Source: Pinibacter aurantiacus (GTDB lineage: Bacteria; Bacteroidota; Bacteroidia; Chitinophagales; Chitinophagaceae). From it: a stretch of 64,000 bases of DNA. The stretch is taken from assembly GCF_019130065.1 (NCBI RefSeq), contig NZ_JAHSPG010000016.1, positions 248,001 to 312,000 of the forward strand, given 5' to 3'. The notes beneath the pieces are model-generated. The model did no database searches and was not told the DNA's origin. It worked only from the letters and a program-made list of their open reading frames with translations. The position numbers and the translations under genes were made by a program. The first letter of the stretch is position 1. Each line of letters opens with the position of its first letter. Positions 8,913 through 17,777 of the stretch are shown here, piece after piece.

Positions 8913-8986
8913 CGGGGTGTAGCGTAGCCCGGTATCGCGCCACATTTGGGATGTGGAGGTCGTAGGTTCGAATCCTGCCACCCCGA
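8913..8986 (+). tRNA. tRNA-Pro (anticodon TGG)
   Basis: A complete 74-nt cloverleaf: acceptor CGGGGTG pairs with CACCCCG (8979-8985), with discriminator A at 8986. The anticodon stem-loop CCACATTTGGGATGTGG carries TGG, and the T-arm loop is GGTTCGAATCC. CCA is not encoded, so it must be added after transcription. Confidence 0.95.
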
Positions 8987-9005
8987 CTTAAGAAAGTCAA
9001 AATTA

Positions 9006-9042
9006 AAAGCCTGTAAAGTCAAAAGATTTTACAGGCTTTTTT
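9006..9042 (+). terminator. Terminator after tRNA-Pro
   Basis: AAAGCCTGTAAA and TTTACAGGCTTT form a 12-bp stem, followed by T's. The same CCTGTAAA stem recurs at 9642-9677 and 53189-53222, with relatives at 57330 and 57808. Confidence 0.85.
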
Positions 9043-9054
9043 AATGTCCATTGA

Positions 9055-9190
9055 GCTCTGTTCGAGATCTTTCGCAGGACATCTCGAACGATAGATAAAA
9101 GGGATATCAATCCTGTAGAAACGAGCGGTTGATTCAGGATTAAATCCGTTGTTATCTTTAATCGACATGTCCTGCGGAACATGTCGAATC
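9055..9190. repeat. Palindromic element pair (CGAGAT / CGACATGT type)
   Basis: Two small palindromes, TTCGAGAT...ATCTCGAA (9061-9088) and CGACATGT...ACATGTCG (9163-9186), are themselves arranged as an inverted pair (GCAGGACAT against ATGTCCTGC). A related element is at 57391-57484. Confidence 0.7.
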
Positions 9191-9200
9191 GTATTAATTT

Positions 9201-9611
9201 ATGAAAAGAAACAGAACTTATTTTATATTTTTTGTAGTCACACTCAGCTTGTTTTCATGTAGTGATAAAAAAAATAATGACGTGGAGATTGAATATTTTG
9301 AAAATGGAAATTTTAAGACAATTCAGCATTTCAAGAATGGAGACTCAGAAGGACAGTCGATCTGGTTCTATGAAAACGGAAATATTCAACAAATTGTCAA
9401 TTTTAAGAATGACAAAGCAAATGGTAATGCGTTTTATTTTTATAGTAGTGGATCATTGAAAAGCCATAGATATTGGCTAAACGATACATTAAATGGTTAT
9501 GTTACTGATTATTTTGATGATACAGTTGGTCTTATTAAAACGGCTTCATTATACAAAAATGGAGTTGTTGTTTATTCTCGAGAGCATGATAGCTTGACGC
9601 TCAAAAAGTAG
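9201..9611 (+). CDS. YwqK/MORN-variant repeat lipoprotein
   Basis: A 136-residue predicted lipoprotein. The N-terminal hydrophobic segment ends in a lipobox-like LFSCS with Cys at 20. The mature part consists of about three repeats of the pattern YFENGNFKTIQHFKNGDSEG / FYENGNIQQIVNFKNDKANG, as in the YwqK-type MORN-variant repeats. Such proteins are sometimes labelled antitoxin components, but nothing toxin-like lies beside this one. It stands between two terminators of the same sequence family, so it is a single-gene unit. Molecular function is unknown. Confidence 0.8.
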   Translation: MKRNRTYFIFFVVTLSLFSCSDKKNNDVEIEYFENGNFKTIQHFKNGDSEGQSIWFYENGNIQQIVNFKNDKANGNAFYFYSSGSLKSHRYWLNDTLNGYVTDYFDDTVGLIKTASLYKNGVVVYSREHDSLTLKK

Positions 9612-9641
9612 GAGTTAAAACTTAGTTGTTAAAACATATCG

Positions 9642-9677
9642 AAAGCCTGTAAAATCATCTATTTTACAGGCTTTTTT
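9642..9677. terminator. Terminator shared by convergent genes
   Basis: AAAGCCTGTAAAAT and ATTTTACAGGCTTT form a perfect 14-bp stem with a CATCT loop, followed by TTTTTT. It lies 30 bases after the YwqK-like gene and before the end of the convergent LacI-type gene. Confidence 0.85.
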
Positions 9678-9746
9678 GTTATCTGTTGCTTTCATCGCAT
9701 TGATGGTTCTTGCATAATTGAAAGCTTATTCATTCAAAAATTATGA

Positions 9747-10766
9747 CTAAGCATGGATTACCAAATCTGAATCAATAATGATCTTATAATGCATCTGATC
9801 CTCCGTATTTTCAATTTTATTTTGCAATAGTTCTACCAACATTTGTGCTGCTTTTTGGCCTTGCTTAAATGGATATTGTTCCACACTTGCAATGGGACGA
9901 AATTTCAGGTGTGGCAGCATGGGCAGGTTGACGTAGCTTACAAACAGCAGATCTTTGTTTACACAAATTTTTTGTTGGGTAGCATAGTGCATTGCATCCA
10001 TTGCTACATAATCATTGAATGTAACAATGGCGGTTGGCTTTCGCTTATGCGACAGTAATTTTTGAGTGGCTTCATAAACGCTTTCTTTTGACAAGTCGCA
10101 GTTAAAAACCAATGAAGGATCAAATTTGAGCCTGTTTTTTTGCATTGCCTGTATATAGCCGTCACGCCTTTCAGCAGTAGCTACTAGCGTTTTGGGACCA
10201 TTGATCATTCCGATAACTCTGTGGCGTCCTTTAAGCAGATAACTGATCGCTTTCATGGTGCCGGATAAGATATTGCACGCAACATAATTGATGTCGTTCA
10301 TGTCAGGAATTCTGTCAAAGAAAACTACTGGTATGTTTGCCTTTTTTAAGAGGTCAAAATGCTCGTATGTTTTTGTATTTTTTGTAATAGAAATAAGTAG
10401 TCCATCCACGCGATGCTTTTTCATTGTCTCCATCAACTGCTTTTCTCTTTCGATATCATCGTGGCTTTGCCCCATCAACACCGTGTAGCCGTTTATGTTG
10501 GCTACTTCCTCAATGCCACTAATTGCAGAAGAAAAAAATGACTCGGACAAACCTGGCAGAATAACCCCTATAGTAAATGTTTTGCGTTGCTGAAGAGAGA
10601 TGGCCATTTGGTTTGGTTCATAATCCAACTTTTGTGCTAATTGCTGAACAAGGGTTTTTGTTTTTAATCCTATAGAAGGATGATTGTGCAATGCTCTGGA
10701 AACAGTTGATATTGATATATTCAACCTTTTTGCTATTTCCTTTATTGTTGGTTGTTTTTCGGGCAT
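9747..10766 (-). CDS. LacI-family transcriptional regulator
   Basis: A 339-residue one-component repressor/activator. The N-terminal HTH is IKEIAKRLNISISTVSRAL (about residues 8-26), with the hinge-region LDYEPNQMA typical of LacI/PurR proteins. It is followed by a periplasmic-binding-protein-like effector domain beginning FTIGVILPGL. LacI proteins bind short palindromes with a central CG as dimers. The gene is divergent from the SusC1 gene, and a perfect CAAACGTTTG palindrome lies in the space between them (11046-11055). An identical core lies before the sigma-factor gene at 43791. The ligand is probably a sugar from the locus substrate; that is inference from position. Confidence 0.93.
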   Translation of the reverse strand: MPEKQPTIKEIAKRLNISISTVSRALHNHPSIGLKTKTLVQQLAQKLDYEPNQMAISLQQRKTFTIGVILPGLSESFFSSAISGIEEVANINGYTVLMGQSHDDIEREKQLMETMKKHRVDGLLISITKNTKTYEHFDLLKKANIPVVFFDRIPDMNDINYVACNILSGTMKAISYLLKGRHRVIGMINGPKTLVATAERRDGYIQAMQKNRLKFDPSLVFNCDLSKESVYEATQKLLSHKRKPTAIVTFNDYVAMDAMHYATQQKICVNKDLLFVSYVNLPMLPHLKFRPIASVEQYPFKQGQKAAQMLVELLQNKIENTEDQMHYKIIIDSDLVIHA

Positions 10767-11040
10767 ATTAATCTCCTAGGCAGCCTTGCAAACAGGAAAA
10801 CAAGTGCTTTCGTTAGTTGGGTAAATATTTTTAGGGGCTGGTAAAGGTGCATTTTTTCGCGGTATTTGGCTGATTTTTTTTCGGTTTTTTTTAAAGCCTG
10901 TTTTCACTAATCTCTGTATCATGAATTGCATCAAAATGATCTCCTATAAATTCATATGATGGCCATTTGATATAACGTTTATGGTCACTTTTTTTCCAAA
11001 ATCATCTATAGAACGTGGATTTACTATGCTGTTTTTAAGA

Positions 11041-11055
11041 TTACGCAAACGTTTG
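11041..11055. promoter_or_regulatory. Candidate LacI-type operator
   Basis: TTACGCAAACGTTTG contains the perfect 10-bp palindrome CAAACGTTTG with the central CG favoured by LacI-family proteins. All 15 bases recur at 43724-43738 before the sigma-factor gene. Confidence 0.65.
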
Positions 11056-11102
11056 ATAACTCCGTCATTGCTATCACATGTGTTATTTTATAATGTGTCT
11101 AG

Positions 11103-11134
11103 TTGGCAAAGTATACAAAACTCATATAGATTTG
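11103..11134 (+). promoter_or_regulatory. Candidate promoter of the SusC1 operon
   Basis: An exact TAnnTTTG (TAGATTTG, 11127-11134) lies 20 bases after TTGG (11103-11106). It is about 50 bases downstream of the candidate operator. Confidence 0.45.
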
Positions 11135-11278
11135 TTAAAACCGAAACTGCTAAAAATGTTTTTACTGCTTAAGGAATTTGGTTACAAATTTTTGAAGCTT
11201 TTGAGCGCTCCGCAAGAGAAGCAAAAAAAAGGTATAAGCATTTTTTTTAACCAATAAATTTCTAAAAAGTATCTTCTT

Positions 11279-14266
11279 ATGAGAATAGGAAATAAGTTGT
11301 TATTAAGGTTGGTACTATTTTGTGTTGTCTGTATTGGAACCACATTGCTTACAGAAGCACAAGGCAAAAGCGAATCAAAAGACACTTCACAGGTTGCAAA
11401 AGATACAACTCAGTTACTGAGCAAGGCAGATTACTCCATATTGCCTGTTAAAAAATCTATAGGACCGGTACCAATGGGTACAATTGAAACAAAGCCATTG
11501 GTTTCCCTACAGCAAATGCTGAAAGGAAATGCAGTGGGTGTATATGTTCCGGAAAGAAGCGGAGAGCCGGGCTCAGATCAAACCAGCATGTTTGTCAGAG
11601 GCTTGTCTATGCCGTTGCTGCTACGCCGCGATATCACCGCTACACAGCCTACCGTGTTTTTAAACGGACTACCACTTATCCAGGAAAATCCTTTCGCATA
11701 CGATGTGCAACAGTATGACTACAACAGGATAGGTACTCAAACCAATTTGTTGTCAATAATTGATCTGGACAACGTTGAATCCATTAACGTTTACAAGAAT
11801 GCCGGTGATATTGGTGAGTTAGGCCCATGGGCTCCCAACGGTGTAATTTGGATCACCACTAAAAATGCCCATAAAGCTGAGCGCCAGGTAAGCGTAAACA
11901 GTTATGTTGGCTTTGCTCAACGACCAGCTGTTACTACGCTGAATGCTGCTGATGAAAATGCTTTCAGACAACCATTTTATGCGAAGTATGCAACTGCAGA
12001 TGGTAAAACAAATTATCCATCATACCTGGCCAATAATCTTAGTCCTGATTACTACGGAAAATCTGACTGGACGGATTTGTATTATAAAAACGCGGCACTT
12101 TACAATGTTAACTTAAGTGTTACCGGTGGTTCCGACCGTGCGAACTTCCGTTTTTTTGGAGGGGCAACAACCAACAATGGAACGGCTGATCAAACGGGCT
12201 TCAACCGTTACCAGGCATTCTTTTCAGTAAATATGCTCCCGCTGAAATGGTTGACTTCTTCTACCACGATCAATGCATCGATGATGAAACGCGAAGGAGC
12301 AAGATATTTGCGCGATCGCTTTGCAGAAGCAAGATATCTTCCGGATCTGACAACTCCTCTCTCACCAAACAAAGCGATGTACGGGAATTATCTTGACCAA
12401 CTGGGTACAAGCGTTGACAATAACATCACAAATAGTATTCAGGGTGCTTTCTCCCTGGCGGCAAAGCTTAATAATTTCGGAATAGTTTCCAGGCTGTCTT
12501 TCGACTATAACACTGGTGTGAGAGATCAGTTTTTTCCTACAACCATAATGGAGAACAACAACTTTGTGTCTAATTATTTCGGTTATAACCAAAGGTTGTT
12601 CTTCGATAATGCTGCTACATATAAATGGGATTTAAACAAGGCGAATAAGTTCGAATTCAAAGCCGGGTTTTCTTACAACACTGATCTGAATAAATACAAC
12701 TATGCTTACGCATACAACACGCCAAGCGATTTTATTAAGCTAAACATGGTTGATGGAAATTCAAATCACACTACTGCTGTAATTTCTGCTTCTAACCCTA
12801 AAGGAACTGTGTATTTAACTCCGGTGGCCGGCATGCTGGTTACCAGGTTTATTGATCAGGAAGCTCATCGCCGCGCCAGCTTGTATGCTAAAGTGAATTA
12901 CGATTATAAAGAGATGATCAATGCATCTCTGTTAGTTAGAAATGATGGTTCTTCTACTCAGCAACCTGACAGCCGCTGGTATATGCCATTGCCAACCGCT
13001 GCTATTGATATGGATCTGACAAAGATCTTCAGAATAGATAATAATCATAACACGATCAATAATTTGACTTTGTCTGCTTCTTATGGAGTGGTAGGGAGAG
13101 ATAACCTTAGTGACCGTTTTGCTGCCGGCCCGCAGTATGGTGTGGATCTGGGTTGGAAAGACGCGACAACTATCGCCTCCTATAATGGATTTGCTGGTTT
13201 AACAAGGCCTTACTCCAGTGGCTGGGTAGGGTATGGTTTCAAATGGGCACATACAGAAAATTTCAACGCAGGCATTAAAGCAGATCTGTTTAAATCGAGA
13301 TTGAATATCGGCGTTGATTATTATAGAAAAGCTGACAAGGATATGTTGTTTGCTGTGCCTGTATCATCTGAATCGGGTTATGCTACTCAATACCTCAATG
13401 GAATGGATGTGTTGAATAAAGGTGTTGAAGTGATCGTTAGCAGCGACATCATAAGAGATACAAAGCATCACATTACATGGAATGCACAGCTTAATGTTGC
13501 ATACAATCAAAATGAGTTAACCAAACTGCCGGGCGATTTGAGTTCCGTAATAATTGGTGACAGAAAATTGCAGGTAGGTCACGCGATTGATGAATACTGG
13601 TTGTTGAAAAATGATGGAATTTATACTACTGATCCTACAGGAACACAAAACTATAAAGGCATTGCATTAAAAACCGGCGATCCAATATGGACCAATGTCC
13701 AAGGCGATCCAAACACAATTAATGATGATGATAAAGTGTTGATGGGCCACGCTATGCCTAAGGTAACAGGAGGATTGGCTAATAACATTAAGTATAAAGA
13801 CTTCAATGTAAGCTTTGATATATACTTCGCGTTGGGTCAAAAAATATTAAATGAATACGCTTCTCAAAGGTTAGATTTTGTCAATAATGAAAATGGCGGA
13901 ACAATGGCTTCTGTCAAGGAGATCACTTACTGGCAAAAAAATGCGGACTTGTCTAAATATCCTGTATATAACCCATGGAGCAATGTTATACCGTATCAGC
14001 TAAACCAGAGTTTGTTTTTGGAAGATGCATCATTTGCTAAACTGCGTTCAGTAACTGCAGGATATGATTTTATCAACTCCAGATTTATCAAGAAACTTGG
14101 CGGCAACTTCACTCGTGTATATGTATATGTAACGGGCATGAACTTGTTGACCATTACTCCATTTAAAGGGAACGATCCTGAACTGGTAGACTTTAACGGC
14201 CATTATACCGGATACGGTTTGCCGTTATCAAAGTCATACACATTCGGTATCAAATTAGAACTATAG
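11279..14266 (+). CDS. SusC-like TonB-dependent receptor, short N-terminus
   Basis: A 995-residue outer-membrane beta-barrel importer that works with the SusD-like lipoprotein encoded next. A signal peptide (about residues 1-28, ending TEAQ) is followed by a short linker and then the plug domain (VSLQQMLKGNAVGVYV, FVRGLS, and VESINVYKNAGDIGELGPWAPNG), and the barrel ending in SYTFGIKLEL. Unlike the other SusC proteins in this window, it lacks the N-terminal carboxypeptidase-regulatory-like domain and the usual EVVVTGY segment before the plug. It begins the first SusC-SusD-fasciclin-lipoprotein module and is divergent from the LacI-type regulator. Confidence 0.93.
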   Translation: MRIGNKLLLRLVLFCVVCIGTTLLTEAQGKSESKDTSQVAKDTTQLLSKADYSILPVKKSIGPVPMGTIETKPLVSLQQMLKGNAVGVYVPERSGEPGSDQTSMFVRGLSMPLLLRRDITATQPTVFLNGLPLIQENPFAYDVQQYDYNRIGTQTNLLSIIDLDNVESINVYKNAGDIGELGPWAPNGVIWITTKNAHKAERQVSVNSYVGFAQRPAVTTLNAADENAFRQPFYAKYATADGKTNYPSYLANNLSPDYYGKSDWTDLYYKNAALYNVNLSVTGGSDRANFRFFGGATTNNGTADQTGFNRYQAFFSVNMLPLKWLTSSTTINASMMKREGARYLRDRFAEARYLPDLTTPLSPNKAMYGNYLDQLGTSVDNNITNSIQGAFSLAAKLNNFGIVSRLSFDYNTGVRDQFFPTTIMENNNFVSNYFGYNQRLFFDNAATYKWDLNKANKFEFKAGFSYNTDLNKYNYAYAYNTPSDFIKLNMVDGNSNHTTAVISASNPKGTVYLTPVAGMLVTRFIDQEAHRRASLYAKVNYDYKEMINASLLVRNDGSSTQQPDSRWYMPLPTAAIDMDLTKIFRIDNNHNTINNLTLSASYGVVGRDNLSDRFAAGPQYGVDLGWKDATTIASYNGFAGLTRPYSSGWVGYGFKWAHTENFNAGIKADLFKSRLNIGVDYYRKADKDMLFAVPVSSESGYATQYLNGMDVLNKGVEVIVSSDIIRDTKHHITWNAQLNVAYNQNELTKLPGDLSSVIIGDRKLQVGHAIDEYWLLKNDGIYTTDPTGTQNYKGIALKTGDPIWTNVQGDPNTINDDDKVLMGHAMPKVTGGLANNIKYKDFNVSFDIYFALGQKILNEYASQRLDFVNNENGGTMASVKEITYWQKNADLSKYPVYNPWSNVIPYQLNQSLFLEDASFAKLRSVTAGYDFINSRFIKKLGGNFTRVYVYVTGMNLLTITPFKGNDPELVDFNGHYTGYGLPLSKSYTFGIKLEL

Positions 14267-14319
14267 ACCGGTTTGAATTTATACCCGGAAAATCATTATT
14301 CAATATTTAATAGTAAGAG

Positions 14320-15867
14320 ATGACTAAAAAAATAGTTTCTTTTCTGCTTATTTGTATACTCTTAGGAGCTTTCTCCTCATGTAATAAAGTATTGGATGTT
14401 CAATCATCACGATTGGCGCCTGAAGCAAATTCATGGAAGAGACTTGAAGATACCCGCGGCGCACTAATGGGCATGTACGGTTTGATGCGTGCGGCTTTGG
14501 CTGAAGACAATGCTCACTGGCTTTGGGGAGAATTGCGTGGAGGTGATTTTACATCAAGCTCTCGCTCTGACCTGAAAGCAATTATCAATGGGAATTTAAA
14601 CTATAACTATCCCACTTTGCAAACTTTGTCGGATTGGAGACGATTTTATGCGGTGATCAATAGTGCAAGTACTTTTATTGAACATTCGGGAACTGTATAC
14701 TCCAACGATCAACGTTATACCGAAGCCAACTGGAAGGCTGATGTAGCGCAGGCAAGGGTAATGCGTGCATTCGCATATTTTTACATGAGTCGTATTTGGG
14801 GAAATGTGCCATTGGTAACAACTTCGGAAGAAGGCGATTTTGTTGCAAAACCTGCTACGGACCAAACTATCATATTAAACTTTGCCGAGACAGAAATACT
14901 GAAAGGTATCAATGATCTGCCAGGTGTTTATGCCGGCCTTAATGATCCGTTATTGCCTAACTCTTATTATGGACAAGGCCCCGCGTCCTGGTACGGAATT
15001 TTGATTACAAAATATTCAGCGTATGCTATCCTGGCTCACATAGCAGCGTGGCAAGGGCATTACATTGATTGTGATGCATACACTTCTCATGTCGTGAATG
15101 AATTAAGCACCTCTCAAATTCAACCGAGTGCGATGAGAGTTACCGGTTCAGATTATTTGACCGATCCTACACAATCCGGCAATTTGTTTACAGGAAATAA
15201 TCAGCGTCAAATTTTAGCCTTTGCTTTCGGTGCCACTGAAAATGTTGGAAGCGGACATTTGGAAGAGCTTACATTGGCTGCTCCGTTTGTATCCAAATCA
15301 GTGCCTGATATGTATGTGAGTAAAGATTCCATTACTTCTATATTTCCTGATTGGGCTCAACCAGGAATTGCACCCGATCCTCGCTTTGGCCGTGACTCAG
15401 TTTCCAAATTGTATTATGAAAAATGCTTCACAAATTTCACAGGAGAGATACCGGTATTCAGTAAGGTGAAATGCGTGATCAACAGTAACAAAGGTACTTT
15501 GCCAATGTTCAACTCAGCAATTGTATTTACGCGCCTTGAAGAAATTAAACTGCTTAGAGCCGAGGCGTTGTATAATATCTGGGGTCCTGCAAGCCCAGAA
15601 GCGATAGCATTGCTGAATGATGTAAGATCCCAAAGAGGCGTTGCATTGTACGATAGCAGAACGGACCTGCTGGATGCAATTTTTGCTGAAAGAAGAAAGG
15701 AATTGATAGGTGAAGGATGGAGATGGTATGATTTGGTGAGGTACAAAAAAATCAAAGATCCTGCGTTCACTAAGAACATGGTAAACACGAAAGGAATTTA
15801 CTGGCCGGTTTCTGTAAGTGTACTGGCTACAAATCCAAAACTATCTCAAAATTCATACTGGAACTAG
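14320..15867 (+). CDS. SusD/RagB-like surface glycan-binding lipoprotein
   Basis: A 515-residue outer-membrane lipoprotein with lipobox FSSCNK (Cys about 21). The N-terminal SRLAPEANSWKRLEDTRGALMGMYGLMR and the C-terminal RRKELIGEGWRWYDLVRYKKIKD are typical of the SusD/RagB fold built on TPR-like helices. It is expected to cap the SusC1 barrel and bind the substrate at the cell surface. It begins 53 bases after SusC1 on the same strand, in one operon. Confidence 0.93.
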   Translation: MTKKIVSFLLICILLGAFSSCNKVLDVQSSRLAPEANSWKRLEDTRGALMGMYGLMRAALAEDNAHWLWGELRGGDFTSSSRSDLKAIINGNLNYNYPTLQTLSDWRRFYAVINSASTFIEHSGTVYSNDQRYTEANWKADVAQARVMRAFAYFYMSRIWGNVPLVTTSEEGDFVAKPATDQTIILNFAETEILKGINDLPGVYAGLNDPLLPNSYYGQGPASWYGILITKYSAYAILAHIAAWQGHYIDCDAYTSHVVNELSTSQIQPSAMRVTGSDYLTDPTQSGNLFTGNNQRQILAFAFGATENVGSGHLEELTLAAPFVSKSVPDMYVSKDSITSIFPDWAQPGIAPDPRFGRDSVSKLYYEKCFTNFTGEIPVFSKVKCVINSNKGTLPMFNSAIVFTRLEEIKLLRAEALYNIWGPASPEAIALLNDVRSQRGVALYDSRTDLLDAIFAERRKELIGEGWRWYDLVRYKKIKDPAFTKNMVNTKGIYWPVSVSVLATNPKLSQNSYWN

Positions 15868-15894
15868 TTTCAAAATTATAATAAAACAGACTTT

Positions 15895-16608
15895 ATGTTT
15901 AAGAAGTACGCAAAAATATTAGTCTTACCTGTGCTGTTGTCGTTTATAATGTTTGCGTGTAAAAAAGACGGAGGAGCATACAGCTATGAAACTCCTGTCG
16001 ATTCATATAATGGAAGTGTGTATGAGTATATTAAATCTCAAAAAGGAACATTAGATTCTTTTGCATTGGTAATTGATCGACTGCCGGGAAATTTAAAAGA
16101 CACATTACAGAACCTTTCAGCCAGATACACTGTGTTCCTGCCAACAAATGCAAGCTTTAGTTTGGCCCTGGATAACCTGAACAGGGAAAGAAGTATTAGT
16201 GGCAAAGAGCCATTGACGCTTTCCACCTACGATGCCAATCAGTTGGATACATTGGTAAGACGCTATGTTATAGCAGGTGCTTACACTACCGATACACTAA
16301 GTAGTTTATTGGACGGAATGAATTTGCCCTCGCTTGCAGTTGATACAACAAATTTGTCTGACAGCACAATAGATCACCATTATTTAATGCAGGGTTCTGC
16401 ACTAAGAACAACAGCAGAAGGAGTAATAAACGGTGGCGAGTTGTACATAATGTTTTCTGATCGTAAGAATTCAATTTTCAAACGTTACTGGATAACAACT
16501 TCTACCCATTCGGTAAATGGCAAAGCCAAAAATGCACTAATGCACGTGCTTAAATCAGGACACGAATTTGGATTTAATGAATTTACAAACAGAGGCTTAA
16601 CTCAATAA
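15895..16608 (+). CDS. Fasciclin-domain lipoprotein
   Basis: A 237-residue predicted surface lipoprotein. The signal peptide ends in a lipobox-like MFACKK. The body resembles a fasciclin (FAS1) domain: VYEYIKSQKGTLDSFALVIDRL, then the characteristic YTVFLPTNASFSLAL and a late LMHVLKSG. FAS1 domains are adhesion modules. The gene is 28 bases after SusD1, so it probably belongs to the same transcript. A second, divergent paralogue occupies the same place after SusD2 (22539). A role as accessory subunit of the SusC/D complex is inference from position. Confidence 0.8.
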   Translation: MFKKYAKILVLPVLLSFIMFACKKDGGAYSYETPVDSYNGSVYEYIKSQKGTLDSFALVIDRLPGNLKDTLQNLSARYTVFLPTNASFSLALDNLNRERSISGKEPLTLSTYDANQLDTLVRRYVIAGAYTTDTLSSLLDGMNLPSLAVDTTNLSDSTIDHHYLMQGSALRTTAEGVINGGELYIMFSDRKNSIFKRYWITTSTHSVNGKAKNALMHVLKSGHEFGFNEFTNRGLTQ

Positions 16609-16632
16609 TATCTAAAAGAGAAAAAGACACCA

Positions 16633-17727
16633 ATGAATAAATTATCACAACTATCGTTTGTTCAGGCGTTCAATACTATCCTGACCTTAGCTATGATAGT
16701 AATGTTGTCTGGATGTGCCAAAGATTATGTGCCCAAAGAGCAGGAGGTAATGGATCCTGAGGCGGACTATTTGACAAAGACATTTTCTCCTCTGTTGGAA
16801 AGAACAACTTTGATACCCGCCAGTTTCAATTATGGTAACACATCTACGCCTGTTACGTTTTCAATATTGAACATAAGGAATGCCGGGACCGGTGAGCCGG
16901 CAAGTGAACTTACTGATAAGTTTCCTGTAAAAATATGGTCGCAATCCTACACAGGAAAAGAGCAATCGCTCGCAGAAATTGAAGCAAAGAGAACTACAGA
17001 ATATCACTCTCTTTTTGAAGTAAGAGATCATGCAGGAGATTTTGTATTCTGGGGATATCCTAACTCATCAACACTTGTTCAGTCTAACCCGCAGCCGGGA
17101 TATTTATTTGACGTAAAAGTTACCAACAAGGGAGGCACACGATACTTCAGAGACATGAAGTTGATTCCGAACAAACCGATTCCGTACACTCCTTCAAACT
17201 TTGATCATACATCGGGCATGCAACTGACTCCGTATACAACAATCGGTGGCTTGTTAAATGTTAAAGGAGCTAAGACCCGCGGCTACATTAGTAATGTTCA
17301 GGTGTCTTTTCATAAAATCATACCAAAAGACAGTAAGATCCAATCAGGTACTTCTCTGACCTTTAGATTTTTCGATACGCTTTATAACCCGATCAAGCTC
17401 ACTAAGTTCAATACCACTAAATGGGCCACATTAATTCACGGGTTTAATCCTGTGTGGAAAGCAGATTCAACATCGGGGCCAGCAAAGATTGATTCAGCAA
17501 TAATAACCTACCAGGTAGCATACCCTATACCGTTGATAACATATCCTACTGCCTATACTACTTCAGATGGTACCCAGGCTTTGGCAATGTTCACTTATTC
17601 AAGAATAGGGTTTGGAGGATTAAAGGAAGATGCCGTTATAAGTTTTCCCTTTAGTATTTATGAAAGCGGCGATTGGGAAGTAGACTTCTGGTTTAAAGAT
17701 GATGTTCCTCAATTTGAAAATAACTAA
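16633..17727 (+). CDS. Surface lipoprotein, possibly DUF5007
   Basis: A 364-residue lipoprotein with lipobox VMLSGCAK. The mature protein is rich in beta-strand-like segments without catalytic motifs. The layout (lipoprotein of 320-370 residues beside SusD and fasciclin genes) fits the DUF5007 family of Bacteroidota surface proteins; this is from memory of the neighbourhood and sequence style, not a search. It is likely another glycan-binding or structural subunit of the SusC1/D1 complex. It starts 25 bases after the fasciclin gene and ends 51 bases before SusC2, so both modules may be one long operon. Confidence 0.65.
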   Translation: MNKLSQLSFVQAFNTILTLAMIVMLSGCAKDYVPKEQEVMDPEADYLTKTFSPLLERTTLIPASFNYGNTSTPVTFSILNIRNAGTGEPASELTDKFPVKIWSQSYTGKEQSLAEIEAKRTTEYHSLFEVRDHAGDFVFWGYPNSSTLVQSNPQPGYLFDVKVTNKGGTRYFRDMKLIPNKPIPYTPSNFDHTSGMQLTPYTTIGGLLNVKGAKTRGYISNVQVSFHKIIPKDSKIQSGTSLTFRFFDTLYNPIKLTKFNTTKWATLIHGFNPVWKADSTSGPAKIDSAIITYQVAYPIPLITYPTAYTTSDGTQALAMFTYSRIGFGGLKEDAVISFPFSIYESGDWEVDFWFKDDVPQFENN

Positions 17728-17777
17728 AAAAGGTTTCTCTAAAAAAATAGCTTTTAGCCATACTAACTGGAAAATTT

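Larger units (their letters stand above)
10767..11278. other. Divergent control region between LacI regulator and SusC1
   Basis: These 512 bases hold no convincing gene. They contain the CAAACGTTTG palindrome (11046-11055), a promoter-like TTGG/TAGATTTG pair (11103-11134) and an AT-rich leader of about 140 bases before SusC1. Confidence 0.6.

Noticed and set aside
9201-9611. YwqK-like protein as an antitoxin of a toxin-antitoxin pair
   Set aside because: The label exists for related proteins, but there is no toxin-like neighbour; terminators isolate the gene on both sides.
10981-11172. 63-codon frame in the SusC1 control region
   Set aside because: It runs through the operator-like palindrome and the promoter box, with Phe/Leu/Ser-rich composition; regulatory DNA is the better reading.
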